The notes beneath the pieces were generated by a model. It worked only from the letters and a program-made list of their open reading frames with translations. It ran no database searches and was not told the origin of the DNA. A program made the translations under genes and the position numbers. From UBA5018 sp044375975 (lineage in GTDB: Bacteria > Cyanobacteriota > Cyanobacteriia > PCC-6307 > Cyanobiaceae), in contig JBILLQ010000001.1 in assembly GCA_044375975.1 (NCBI GenBank), forward strand, positions 72,866 through 136,865: a DNA stretch of 64,000 bases, given 5' to 3'. Shown piece by piece: positions 1 through 7,579 of this stretch. Positions within the stretch are counted from its first letter, which is position 1; every line of letters starts with the position of its first letter.

Positions 1-2
1 TC

Positions 3-1355
3 AAGCGCTACGGGGTGCTGCTGCTCGCCGCCGGCGCAGGCCTGCTGCCCTTGATGGCGGGCTCCGCCAATGCGGCGCTGCAAAAGGTGCCCACCGATGG
101 CGCCGACACCCTGTTGATGTTGATGGGTTCTGCCCTGGTGCTGCTGATGACGCCGGGTCTGGCGTTCTTCTACGGCGGGTTCACCAGGGCTAAGAATGTG
201 CTCAACACGATGATGATGAGCTTTTTCCTGATGGGACTCATCGGGGTTGTATGGGTGGTTATCGGTTATTCCCTCTCGTTTGACACAGGTTTCGGCAGCC
301 CCTTTATCGGTGGCCTGGGTCAGATGTGGCTTAACGGCGTTGGTGGCCCCCTCGGGGATGCTCCTCTAGCCGATGGATTTGCGATCTCGGGATCTTCCTT
401 TGCCCTATTTCAGGGCATGTTTGCCATTATCACCCCGGCACTTATATCCGGAGCGTTGGTTGAGAGAATCAACTTCAAGGCTTGGTTCTGGTTTTCACTA
501 CTATGGAGTATTTTCATCTACTGTCCCATGGCCAAGATGGTCTGGGGTGGTGGCTACATAGGTCCTTTCGGGGAGCTGGGGGTAATTGACTTCGCTGGCG
601 GCACAGTGGTTCACATAGCTGCCGGTGTAGCAGCTTTGGTGTCGGCGGCCATCGTTGGTCCCCGCAGCACCTATCCCGATCAGCTGCGTCCACCCCATAA
701 CGTACCTTTCATTTTGTTGGGTGCTGGCCTGCTCTGGTTTGGCTGGTTTGGCTTCAATGGCGCCAGCTATTTCGCGGCAAAGGGTGCCGGTTTCTCCTTC
801 ATGGCCACCAGCGTGGCCGCATCGATGGCGATGCTCACCTGGTGCCTGATTGAATGGTTCCGCGATGGCAAACCCACCGCCGTGGGTGCAGCCACTGGCG
901 CTGTGGCTGGCCTGGTGGGCATTACCCCTGCCGCTGGCTTTGTATACATGCCCCAGGCGATCATTATTGGCGCTGTTGTGGCAATTAGCTGCTATCTCGC
1001 TGTACAAGTGAAGGCAGCGATCAAATTTGACGACTCCCTCGATGCATTTATGGTGCACGGCGTGGGTGGCACCATCGGTGCCCTGCTAACTGGCTTGTTG
1101 GCGGTGCCAGCCTTGGTACCTGCGGATTATTTCCCTAAGTCGGCTGAAATCCTCGCCAGCAGCGGCAATCTGGGTCTTTTCATCGCCCATTGCAAGGCAG
1201 TTTTGATCTCCTATGGCTTTGTCGGCCTCGGCACCGCTGTGATTCTCTGGATCCTTGGCGCCACCATCGGCCTGCGGGTTTCCCCCCAAGACGAGAGCCG
1301 CGGTCTGGACTATGTCGCCCATGGAGAAGAGGCCTACGATCCTATGAACAGCTGA
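3..1355 (+). CDS. amt: Ammonium transporter Amt (5' end outside window)
   Basis: Membrane channel of the Amt/MEP/Rh family that takes up ammonium. About 450 residues are visible. The frame is open to the window edge, so the true start is probably upstream, and the GTG at 15 is only the first possible start inside the window. The visible N-terminus is a hydrophobic leader ending near SANA. It is followed by the Amt signature around TPGLAFFYGG and GGTVVHIAAGVAALVSA and by late helices containing FMVHGVGGTIG, with about 11 membrane segments in all. A PII-family gene follows after 7 bases, the classic amtB-glnK pairing, in which the PII trimer plugs the channel when nitrogen is ample. The family call is secure; transport of anything other than ammonium is unlikely. 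Confidence 0.95.
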   Translation, partial: KRYGVLLLAAGAGLLPLMAGSANAALQKVPTDGADTLLMLMGSALVLLMTPGLAFFYGGFTRAKNVLNTMMMSFFLMGLIGVVWVVIGYSLSFDTGFGSPFIGGLGQMWLNGVGGPLGDAPLADGFAISGSSFALFQGMFAIITPALISGALVERINFKAWFWFSLLWSIFIYCPMAKMVWGGGYIGPFGELGVIDFAGGTVVHIAAGVAALVSAAIVGPRSTYPDQLRPPHNVPFILLGAGLLWFGWFGFNGASYFAAKGAGFSFMATSVAASMAMLTWCLIEWFRDGKPTAVGAATGAVAGLVGITPAAGFVYMPQAIIIGAVVAISCYLAVQVKAAIKFDDSLDAFMVHGVGGTIGALLTGLLAVPALVPADYFPKSAEILASSGNLGLFIAHCKAVLISYGFVGLGTAVILWILGATIGLRVSPQDESRGLDYVAHGEEAYDPMNS

Positions 1356-1362
1356 TCCGGCC

Positions 1363-1701
1363 ATGAAACTGATTAAAGCGATTCTGCGTCCAGGCAAGCT
1401 GGATGAAGTTAAGAAGGCCTTGGTCGAGCTAGAGATCGTCGGCATGACCGTCTTCGAGGTCCGGGGTTTCGGGCGTCAAAAGGGACAGGTGGAGCGCTAC
1501 CGGGCCACTGAGTTCAAGGTGGATTTTCTGCCCAAGGTGATGGTGGAGGTGGTGGTGGACGATGCCAAGCTGGATGCCGCCCTGGCGACAATTCAGCAAG
1601 CTGCCCAAACCGGCGAGATCGGCGACGGAAAAATTTTCGTCCTGCCAGTGGAAAATGCCGTGAGGATCCGCACCGGCGAAACCGGCACTATCGCCGTCTA
1701 A
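1363..1701 (+). CDS. PII signal protein paralog (GlnK/GlnB-like), Amt-linked
   Basis: PII trimer protein that senses ATP/ADP and 2-oxoglutarate and regulates nitrogen transport and metabolism. At 112 residues it has the family's usual length. It starts MKLIKAILRPGKLDEVKKAL and keeps the GIVGMT-like stretch (EIVGMTVFEVRGFGRQKGQ), the B-loop TGEIGDGKIFVLPV and the C-loop RIRTGE. The T-loop differs from typical cyanobacterial GlnB: position 49, phosphorylated Ser in Synechococcus PII, is Thr, and position 51, the Tyr uridylylated in proteobacteria, is Phe (RYRATEF). This fits a paralog specialised for the adjacent Amt rather than the housekeeping GlnB. A rho-independent terminator follows at 1788. 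A PII target gene, argB, lies elsewhere in the window. Confidence 0.93.
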   Translation: MKLIKAILRPGKLDEVKKALVELEIVGMTVFEVRGFGRQKGQVERYRATEFKVDFLPKVMVEVVVDDAKLDAALATIQQAAQTGEIGDGKIFVLPVENAVRIRTGETGTIAV

Positions 1702-1787
1702 GCCTGATCTGCCCTCATCGGAAATCCACAGCCACTTAATCAGAGCTAGCTTAATCCACAGCTTTTCTAGCTGATGCCAAGCCGCTC

Positions 1788-1827
1788 AAGCCCTAAATTG
1801 CTCAGCTAATTTTGGCTTAGTTTTTTT
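1788..1827 (+). terminator. Rho-independent terminator after the PII gene
   Basis: An imperfect stem pairs AAGCC at 1788-1792 with GGCTT at 1814-1818 and AAATT at 1795-1799 with AATTT at 1809-1813, followed by seven T at 1821-1827. It lies downstream of the amt-PII pair and just before the 3' end of the oppositely oriented antiporter gene. Confidence 0.7.
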
Positions 1828-1875
1828 AATAAAACTTTTCAATCATTTCAATCTCCGGCATTCGTCGAAGATTTT

Positions 1876-3045
1876 TTATGTGGATGGGTTCTGGCCCACT
1901 CTATTGAGCTGCATGATGCGCCGATCTAAAAGCAGTAGTCCCAGCACTGTGGTAACGGTAACCATCAGCACCAGTGCCGAAAACTCCACCCCATTGATCA
2001 AACCGGCAGAGAGGGCAGTAGTAGCGAACACCAGCCCCGGCAGTCCCCTGGGAATCAAGCCAAACACCACCAGCTGGCGATCTACGCCCCTAGCCCTGTC
2101 GGCGCCACTAACCCCCAGTCCACAGATCAGCTTGCTGAGCACACCTAGGCCCACCAGGGCCAGGGCCAACAGCCAGGCCTTGGGTTGCAGCAGCGTCTCC
2201 GCCGACAATCTCATGCCCACGCTGATGAAGTAAAGGGGCAAAAACACCTCCGAGAGCACCTCCAGCATCTGGCTCGCCTCACCATTTACCGGCACCAGCC
2301 TGTTGAGCAAAATCCCCCCCCAAAGCGCCCCCAGCAAGGAGGTGAATCCGGAGATCTCCCCCAGCCAGGCCGAGCCGATCAGCAGGATCAGAACCGTCAA
2401 AGCATCCAACCTCTGGCTAGGTCGCTGGCGGCCCCACCAACCGCTCAACCAATAGCTCGCCGCTGCGGCTAACAGCCCCAGCCACAGGGATGGTCCAACC
2501 TGGCTGCCCTTGGCCAGGGAGGAGCCGCCACTGGCCATTGCCAGGCTGAGCAGGCCGATGGCGGGCAGGTCGTCCAGCACCGATACCGCCACCAACAATC
2601 GGCCTGAGGGGGTGCGCAGGGCTGAGCGCTGGCTCAGCAAGCGCAGGGTGACGCCGGTGCCGGTGGCGCTCAATACCGCTAGACACAACCAGGCGGTGGG
2701 CGCCGCCATGGCAAACCCATGGGTCAAGGGCCAGAAGGCCAGTAGCGGTGTGAGACAACTGAGACCCACCAGGCGCAGGATTGTGAAGGCGCTGGCAGAG
2801 AGCAGATCTGAGCGCACCTCCATGCCCACTTGAAAGAACAGCGTCAACACCCCCAGCTCGGTAAGGCCGCTCAGGGGGGCGATCGATGCGAATGGCAGCA
2901 GCGTGTTGCCCAGGGCAAAGCCCACCAACAGCTCCAACACGATCGCCGGCACTGCCCAGCGGGCCAGCCTGCCCGCCAACAATCTGGCGATCAGCAGCCC
3001 GATCATCAGGATCAACAGCGTGGTTAGCAGGGAGGGAACGCCCAA
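1876..3045 (-). CDS. Kef-type cation:proton antiporter (CPA2 family), membrane domain only
   Basis: Integral membrane antiporter exchanging K+ or Na+ for protons, of the monovalent cation:proton antiporter-2 family. The 389 residues form roughly 11-12 hydrophobic segments. They include the CPA2-like stretches LELLVGFALGN and FFQVGMEVRSDLL near the N-terminus, VSVLDDLPAIGLLSL mid-protein (an acidic pair in a membrane segment, as in the ion site of the family) and FISVGMRL. No cytoplasmic TrkA-N/RCK domain is present, so it is shorter than KefB/KefC. The first start is TTG at 3045; ATG at 3006 is an alternative. It diverges from a KimA-like K+ permease, which suggests shared K+ homeostasis. Substrate is inferred only from family. 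Confidence 0.85.
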   Translation of the reverse strand: MGVPSLLTTLLILMIGLLIARLLAGRLARWAVPAIVLELLVGFALGNTLLPFASIAPLSGLTELGVLTLFFQVGMEVRSDLLSASAFTILRLVGLSCLTPLLAFWPLTHGFAMAAPTAWLCLAVLSATGTGVTLRLLSQRSALRTPSGRLLVAVSVLDDLPAIGLLSLAMASGGSSLAKGSQVGPSLWLGLLAAAASYWLSGWWGRQRPSQRLDALTVLILLIGSAWLGEISGFTSLLGALWGGILLNRLVPVNGEASQMLEVLSEVFLPLYFISVGMRLSAETLLQPKAWLLALALVGLGVLSKLICGLGVSGADRARGVDRQLVVFGLIPRGLPGLVFATTALSAGLINGVEFSALVLMVTVTTVLGLLLLDRRIMQLNRVGQNPST

Positions 3046-3114
3046 CTTTCAACAGCACTTCCTGGGGGGCCAGCCTAGGCAGGACTAGGGTTTGGCCAGT
3101 TTCAGCCTGCAGGT

Positions 3115-5004
3115 GTGCCGCGACCTTTTTCCGCCATCAGCCAGCTGAGAAGAGTGCTGATCGGCGCCCCCCTGCCCACCAGCGCCCACGCCGAAGAGCG
3201 GTTCAACAACGCCGAAGCCCTAGCGATCCTCAGTTCCGATGCCCTCTCCTCTGTGGCCTATGCCACCCAGGAGATCGTGCTGGTGCTGGGCATGGCCGGA
3301 GCGGCTGCTTTGCAGTTCACCCTGCCGATCACAGGCCTGATCCTGGGCTTGATGGCGATCGTGGCCGTGAGCTATCGGCAAACAATCAAGGCCTACCCAT
3401 TTGGCGGTGGTTCCTATCGGGTTTCCCAGGACAACCTCGGCAAATTGCCTGGCCTGGTGGCGGGGGCATCCCTATCGATTGACTACGTGCTGACGGTGGC
3501 GGTGAGTGTGGCCGCCGGTATTGCCGCGCTCACCTCCTATTTTCCGATTCTGGAACCAGAACGGGTGTTGCTCTGCCTGGTAGCCATCGTCCTGGTGATG
3601 GTGGCCAACCTGCGGGGGGTGAGCTCCAGCGCCAAGCTACTCAGCGTGCCCACCTACCTATTTATGGTATTGGTGTTTACCCTGCTGATCGGCGGAGCCG
3701 TGAAAGCTGGCTTAGGTCAATTACCTGGCATTGAATTAGCTCAGCAGCAGCAACTGCTGGATATAAATCATCAAGGGGAGCTCACGGCCCTGGGCCCTGT
3801 GCTGCTGATGAGAGCCTTCAGTTCAGGATGCGCTGCCCTCACCGGCATCGAGGCCATCAGTGACAGTGTTACCGCCTTCCGTCCCAGCGAGTGGCGCAAT
3901 GCCCGGCGGGTGCTGGTGGTGATGGTAACGATGCTGGCGCTGATGTTCGGCGGTATCAGCGTGCTAGCCCAGCACACAGGGGTTGTATATGTGGAGAACG
4001 GCCCCACCCTCTTGTATCAGCTAGGTGAACAGGTTTTTGGCAATGGCCCGTTATTACTCTTCTTACAATTAGCCACGCTGCTGATTCTGTTGCTGGCCGC
4101 AAACACGGCCTATGCAGACTTTCCTCGTCTGGCGGCTTTCCTTGCCCAAGACGGCTTTCTGCCTCGCCAGTTGGCATCGATGGGCGATCGCCTGGTGTTT
4201 AGCAACGGCATTTTGGCCCTCAGTGGCCTGGCTGGCCTGTTGTTGATAATTTTTCAAGGCAGCGTAACCCGGCTAATCCCTCTATATGCGGTGGGGGTTT
4301 TCCTCAGCTTCAGCTTCTCCCAAGCCGGCATGGTTGTGCACTGGTGGAAACTGCGCCAGGAGAGCGGCAGTTGGCTGCCCCGCGCCCTGATCAATGGCTT
4401 AGGGGCCACGATCACGGCGATTGTTGGAGGGGTTCTTCTCTATAGCAAGTTCAGCCAGGGTGCCTGGCTGGTGGTGCTGGCCATCCCGCTGCTAGTAGCT
4501 GTCTACCTCAAGATCAAAAACCACTACAACTATGTGGCCAAGCGCCTGCGCATGGCCAGTGATGTACTGCTTAAGTTGCCCAATCGTCCTAAGGAAGGCG
4601 GTGCTCCCACCGTGGTGCTGGTGGGCCATCTGCACCGGGGCAGCTTTGAAGCAATCCGTTTTGCCTCCACAATTGCCAGCGAACTGGTGGCTGTGCACGT
4701 AGAATTGAGCAGTGATCGTGGCGAGCGGTTCCGGGAGCAGTGGCAGCGCCAGGTGCCAGGCGTGCCGCTAGTGATTCTGGATTCTCCCTACCGCTCCTTG
4801 GTAGATCCGGTACTAAAATTTGTTGCAGACTTTGAAAAGCAACATCGCCCCAGCCGCGATCGCTTTTGCGTTATAGTATTGCCAATTTTCGTAACCCGTT
4901 ATCGCTGGGAAAATTTATTGCACAACCAGAGTACTATCTTTCTCCGCAATGCCCTGAGGGCGCAGGGCACTCGCGTGGTGACCACCGTGGGCTTCCATCT
5001 CTAA
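3115..5004 (+). CDS. KimA-like APC-superfamily permease (probable K+ uptake)
   Basis: APC-superfamily transporter of 629 residues, close in length to Bacillus KimA (formerly YdaO, about 607). The N-terminal motif LAILSSDALSSVAYATQEI and the YPFGGGSYRVS stretch are typical of the KimA branch rather than of ordinary amino-acid permeases. About 12 membrane segments cover residues 40-460, followed by a cytoplasmic C-terminal domain of about 160 residues beginning near PTVVLVGHLHRG. KimA proteins are high-affinity K+:H+ symporters, in firmicutes regulated by c-di-AMP; whether that holds here is unknown. The start taken is GTG at 3115. It is divergent from the antiporter gene across 69 bases, which must hold both promoters. 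Confidence 0.85.
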   Translation: MPRPFSAISQLRRVLIGAPLPTSAHAEERFNNAEALAILSSDALSSVAYATQEIVLVLGMAGAAALQFTLPITGLILGLMAIVAVSYRQTIKAYPFGGGSYRVSQDNLGKLPGLVAGASLSIDYVLTVAVSVAAGIAALTSYFPILEPERVLLCLVAIVLVMVANLRGVSSSAKLLSVPTYLFMVLVFTLLIGGAVKAGLGQLPGIELAQQQQLLDINHQGELTALGPVLLMRAFSSGCAALTGIEAISDSVTAFRPSEWRNARRVLVVMVTMLALMFGGISVLAQHTGVVYVENGPTLLYQLGEQVFGNGPLLLFLQLATLLILLLAANTAYADFPRLAAFLAQDGFLPRQLASMGDRLVFSNGILALSGLAGLLLIIFQGSVTRLIPLYAVGVFLSFSFSQAGMVVHWWKLRQESGSWLPRALINGLGATITAIVGGVLLYSKFSQGAWLVVLAIPLLVAVYLKIKNHYNYVAKRLRMASDVLLKLPNRPKEGGAPTVVLVGHLHRGSFEAIRFASTIASELVAVHVELSSDRGERFREQWQRQVPGVPLVILDSPYRSLVDPVLKFVADFEKQHRPSRDRFCVIVLPIFVTRYRWENLLHNQSTIFLRNALRAQGTRVVTTVGFHL

Positions 5005-5136
5005 GCAGTAGTCGAAAACCAAGCCCTGGCCTGTCGAGCAGGTCGGGCTAATTCGCCCAACCAAAACTTGTTCACCTCGTGGCCTGCTAAAAAAATCGCC
5101 TACCCAGAATATTAGTCATGGGAGATTATCGAAGCC

Positions 5137-5169
5137 CAAAAAAATGGCCAGCCAATACAAATTGGCTGG
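5137..5169 (-). terminator. Rho-independent terminator for chlP
   Basis: A perfect 9-bp stem (CCAGCCAAT at 5148-5156, loop ACAA, ATTGGCTGG at 5161-5169) is followed on the minus strand by a T-run (A-run at about 5138-5144 on the plus strand). It lies downstream of the minus-strand chlP stop and faces the end of the KimA-like gene. Confidence 0.75.
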
Positions 5170-5260
5170 CTGATAATTGGTCTTGCAGATCAGCAGCAAC
5201 TAAGCCAACAATTGCCAGTCAGAGCTGCCGGGCCAATTGTGTAGCGAGGCTCGCCAAGAT

Positions 5261-6688
5261 TTAGCCTACGGCGACTGGCTGTCTCTGTTCAGTGGACTGG
5301 CCATCAGCGGCAGCAACGGGGCTGGCGGTATCGCTGCTGGCTAACGCCTGCTCGGCAGCCGCAGCTTTCTTTTCCTTGGAGGCATTGATGCCACCACGGA
5401 TGCTGCCGGCGGCCAGCATCTCTTCGGCCACGGCTTCAGTGCGGACCGCACTGGGCACTGGCCGATATCCCTGGGGTGCCAGGGCATGGCCACGGAGCAC
5501 AGAGCCCAGGGTGAGTAGGGTTAGCTTGAGCTGCTGCCATGGATTCATTACGACAACACGCTTATAGAGATAGCTGTCGAAAGTAAGCTTTTGCACATCT
5601 TTGTCATCACACATCTCAACAAAAGCTTCGCGGGCCGCGTCATTTCTATAAAAAATATTTTGCAGAATTTCCAGCACTTTATAGGTAGCTCCATACTGCT
5701 TGTCCCAGATTTTCAGATAAACTTTAAGATCTTTTTCGCTGGGAATCGTGCTGCCATTGCTACTTGCCTTAACCACCTGCTCTGCGCACATGCGGCCACT
5801 TTTAGCGGCAAAATAAATACCTTCACCGGAGCTCTTGGTGACATAGCCAGCTGCATCACCCACCAGGGCCATCCGGCCAACGACGCGCCTGGGGCGGGGA
5901 TGCTCAGGAATGGGGTGAGCCTCCACCTTGATCACCTCGCCATTGAGCAGGCGCTTCTTAGCCCGCTCGCGGATGCCAACCTGCAAGCTCTTAATCAATG
6001 ACTGATTTTCCTGCATGGTGCCTGTGCCGACGGCAACATGGTCATACTTAGGGAAAACCCATGCATAAAAGTCTGGGGAAACATCGGTTCCCACGTACAT
6101 CTCAGCCAAATTTTCATAATATTTCATCTCTTCCGGTGGCAACTTAATGCGCTCCTGGAAAGCGATCGCCACGTTGTAATCACCGGCATCCATTGCCTTC
6201 GCCACCCTGCTATTGGCACCATCGGCACCAATGATTAGGTCTACCTCAAGAGACTTGGCTTCGCCAGTGGCGTCGCCAGCGGCATAGTCTGAATAGGTGA
6301 GTGTGTAGGGACCTTGGCGCTGGTTACCGGTCTCGATCTTGGTAACAAGACCATTGATCAGATTGGCGCCAAGCTTAGCCGCACGATTACGCAGGTAGTC
6401 ATCTAGTACTTCCCTGCGGCACATGCCAATGTATTCAGCCTGGTTATCCAGGTGAATATCCACCTCACGGTTAGAGGGCGAGATCATGCGCATGTTGCGC
6501 ACCTTGCGGTCGATTATTTCCTCGGGAATCTCAAACTCGCTCACCATGCATAGCGGAATGGCACCGCCGCAGGGTTTGGCGTTGTCGAGCTTGCGTTCGA
6601 ACAGCCAGGTTTGGATACCGGCCTTGGCGAGTACTTCAGCGGCACAGGAGCCACTAGGACCGCCGCCCACCACTGCCACACGCAACAT
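5261..6688 (-). CDS. chlP: Geranylgeranyl reductase ChlP
   Basis: Flavoprotein that uses NADPH to reduce the geranylgeranyl chain to phytyl, for chlorophyll a and tocopherol synthesis at the thylakoid membrane. The N-terminus MLRVAVVGGGPSGSCAAEVL is the FAD dinucleotide fold. KPCGGAIPLCMVSEF and the GDAAGYVTKSSGEGIYFA motif (second FAD-binding block) are diagnostic for the ChlP/GGR family. At 475 residues it is slightly long because of a low-complexity Ala-rich tail after about residue 430. Transcribed alone on the minus strand with its own terminator at 5137-5169. Confidence 0.96.
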   Translation of the reverse strand: MLRVAVVGGGPSGSCAAEVLAKAGIQTWLFERKLDNAKPCGGAIPLCMVSEFEIPEEIIDRKVRNMRMISPSNREVDIHLDNQAEYIGMCRREVLDDYLRNRAAKLGANLINGLVTKIETGNQRQGPYTLTYSDYAAGDATGEAKSLEVDLIIGADGANSRVAKAMDAGDYNVAIAFQERIKLPPEEMKYYENLAEMYVGTDVSPDFYAWVFPKYDHVAVGTGTMQENQSLIKSLQVGIRERAKKRLLNGEVIKVEAHPIPEHPRPRRVVGRMALVGDAAGYVTKSSGEGIYFAAKSGRMCAEQVVKASSNGSTIPSEKDLKVYLKIWDKQYGATYKVLEILQNIFYRNDAAREAFVEMCDDKDVQKLTFDSYLYKRVVVMNPWQQLKLTLLTLGSVLRGHALAPQGYRPVPSAVRTEAVAEEMLAAGSIRGGINASKEKKAAAAEQALASSDTASPVAAADGQSTEQRQPVAVG

Positions 6689-6865
6689 CGGAAAATCGCT
6701 CCGCCAAGGAAGTACGTAACCTGGAAGCTAACACCACTGCCAGGGCAGCCGAGGCTCCTTAACAATGGCGGTCTAATACCCCCCAATCCGCCCCCTAACC
6801 GTTCCCGCCTAAAGCCGGCCTCCTAGGATCGCCATCTCCCATGGATCCGGAGCCGGGCAGCCGAG

Positions 6866-7579
6866 GTGATCGTCGACGACATCCCGGTGGCCCGTCGCAG
6901 CAAGCCGCCGAAGCGGCCCCAGAGCCGCCTTTCCGCCTTGATCAGGCTCAGCTCCCTGGGCCTGCTGCTGTCGCTGGTAGCCCTGGCCTTGATCTTCCCC
7001 AGCCCCCTGCGGCGCTTGCTGGCGTCACCTCCGGTGACCGGCATCGCCGACCGCCCAGGCCCCGATGGTCGCCTGCTGGGTCATTTCCCTTACCCGGAGC
7101 TGAATCGGGCTGAACTGGTGACCGTGGCCCCTGGCCAGCAGCTGCAGCGCGATGCCGCAGACGCCCTGCTGGCCATGCAAAACGCCGCCCTCGCCGATGG
7201 CGTCGATCTCGTGATACTCAGTGGCTTCCGCTCCTTGGCTGAACAAAAGGCCCTGTTTTTCGACGTGAAGGCCGAGCGCAACCAGAGCGCCAGCGAAAGG
7301 GCCAAGGTGAGTGCGCCCCCCGGCTACTCGGAGCACAGCACCGGCTATGCGGTGGACCTGGGGGACGCGGCCGCCCCTGGCAGCAACCTCTCCCAGGATT
7401 TTGAGACCACGGCGGCCTTCGCCTGGCTGCGCCAGAACGCCCGTAAATATCAATTCACGATCTCCTTTACAAAAGGAAATGCTCAGGGGGTGAATTACGA
7501 GCCCTGGCACTGGCGCTTTGAGGGCACTGCCAAGGCCCTGCGAATGTTTGAGCCCGCCGATCGGCTGCAGCGCCAATGA
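6866..7579 (+). CDS. D-alanyl-D-alanine carboxypeptidase, VanY/DacB type
   Basis: Peptidase M15B family enzyme that trims the terminal D-Ala from peptidoglycan stem peptides in the periplasm. Residues about 26-52 form a membrane anchor or uncleaved signal after a basic stretch (RRSKPPKRPQSR). The catalytic domain carries the zinc signature SEHSTGYAVDLGD (SxHxxGxAxD) and the C-terminal EPWHWRFEG with the third zinc ligand His. The GTG start at 6866 is the only start that includes the basic N-terminus. Its stop overlaps the start of the U32 peptidase gene by 4 bases (ATGA), so the two are probably cotranscribed. Confidence 0.9.
   Translation: MIVDDIPVARRSKPPKRPQSRLSALIRLSSLGLLLSLVALALIFPSPLRRLLASPPVTGIADRPGPDGRLLGHFPYPELNRAELVTVAPGQQLQRDAADALLAMQNAALADGVDLVILSGFRSLAEQKALFFDVKAERNQSASERAKVSAPPGYSEHSTGYAVDLGDAAAPGSNLSQDFETTAAFAWLRQNARKYQFTISFTKGNAQGVNYEPWHWRFEGTAKALRMFEPADRLQRQ

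Noticed and set aside
501..1058. 185-codon reverse frame inside amt
   Set aside because: Shadow of the transporter in high-GC sequence; no domain.
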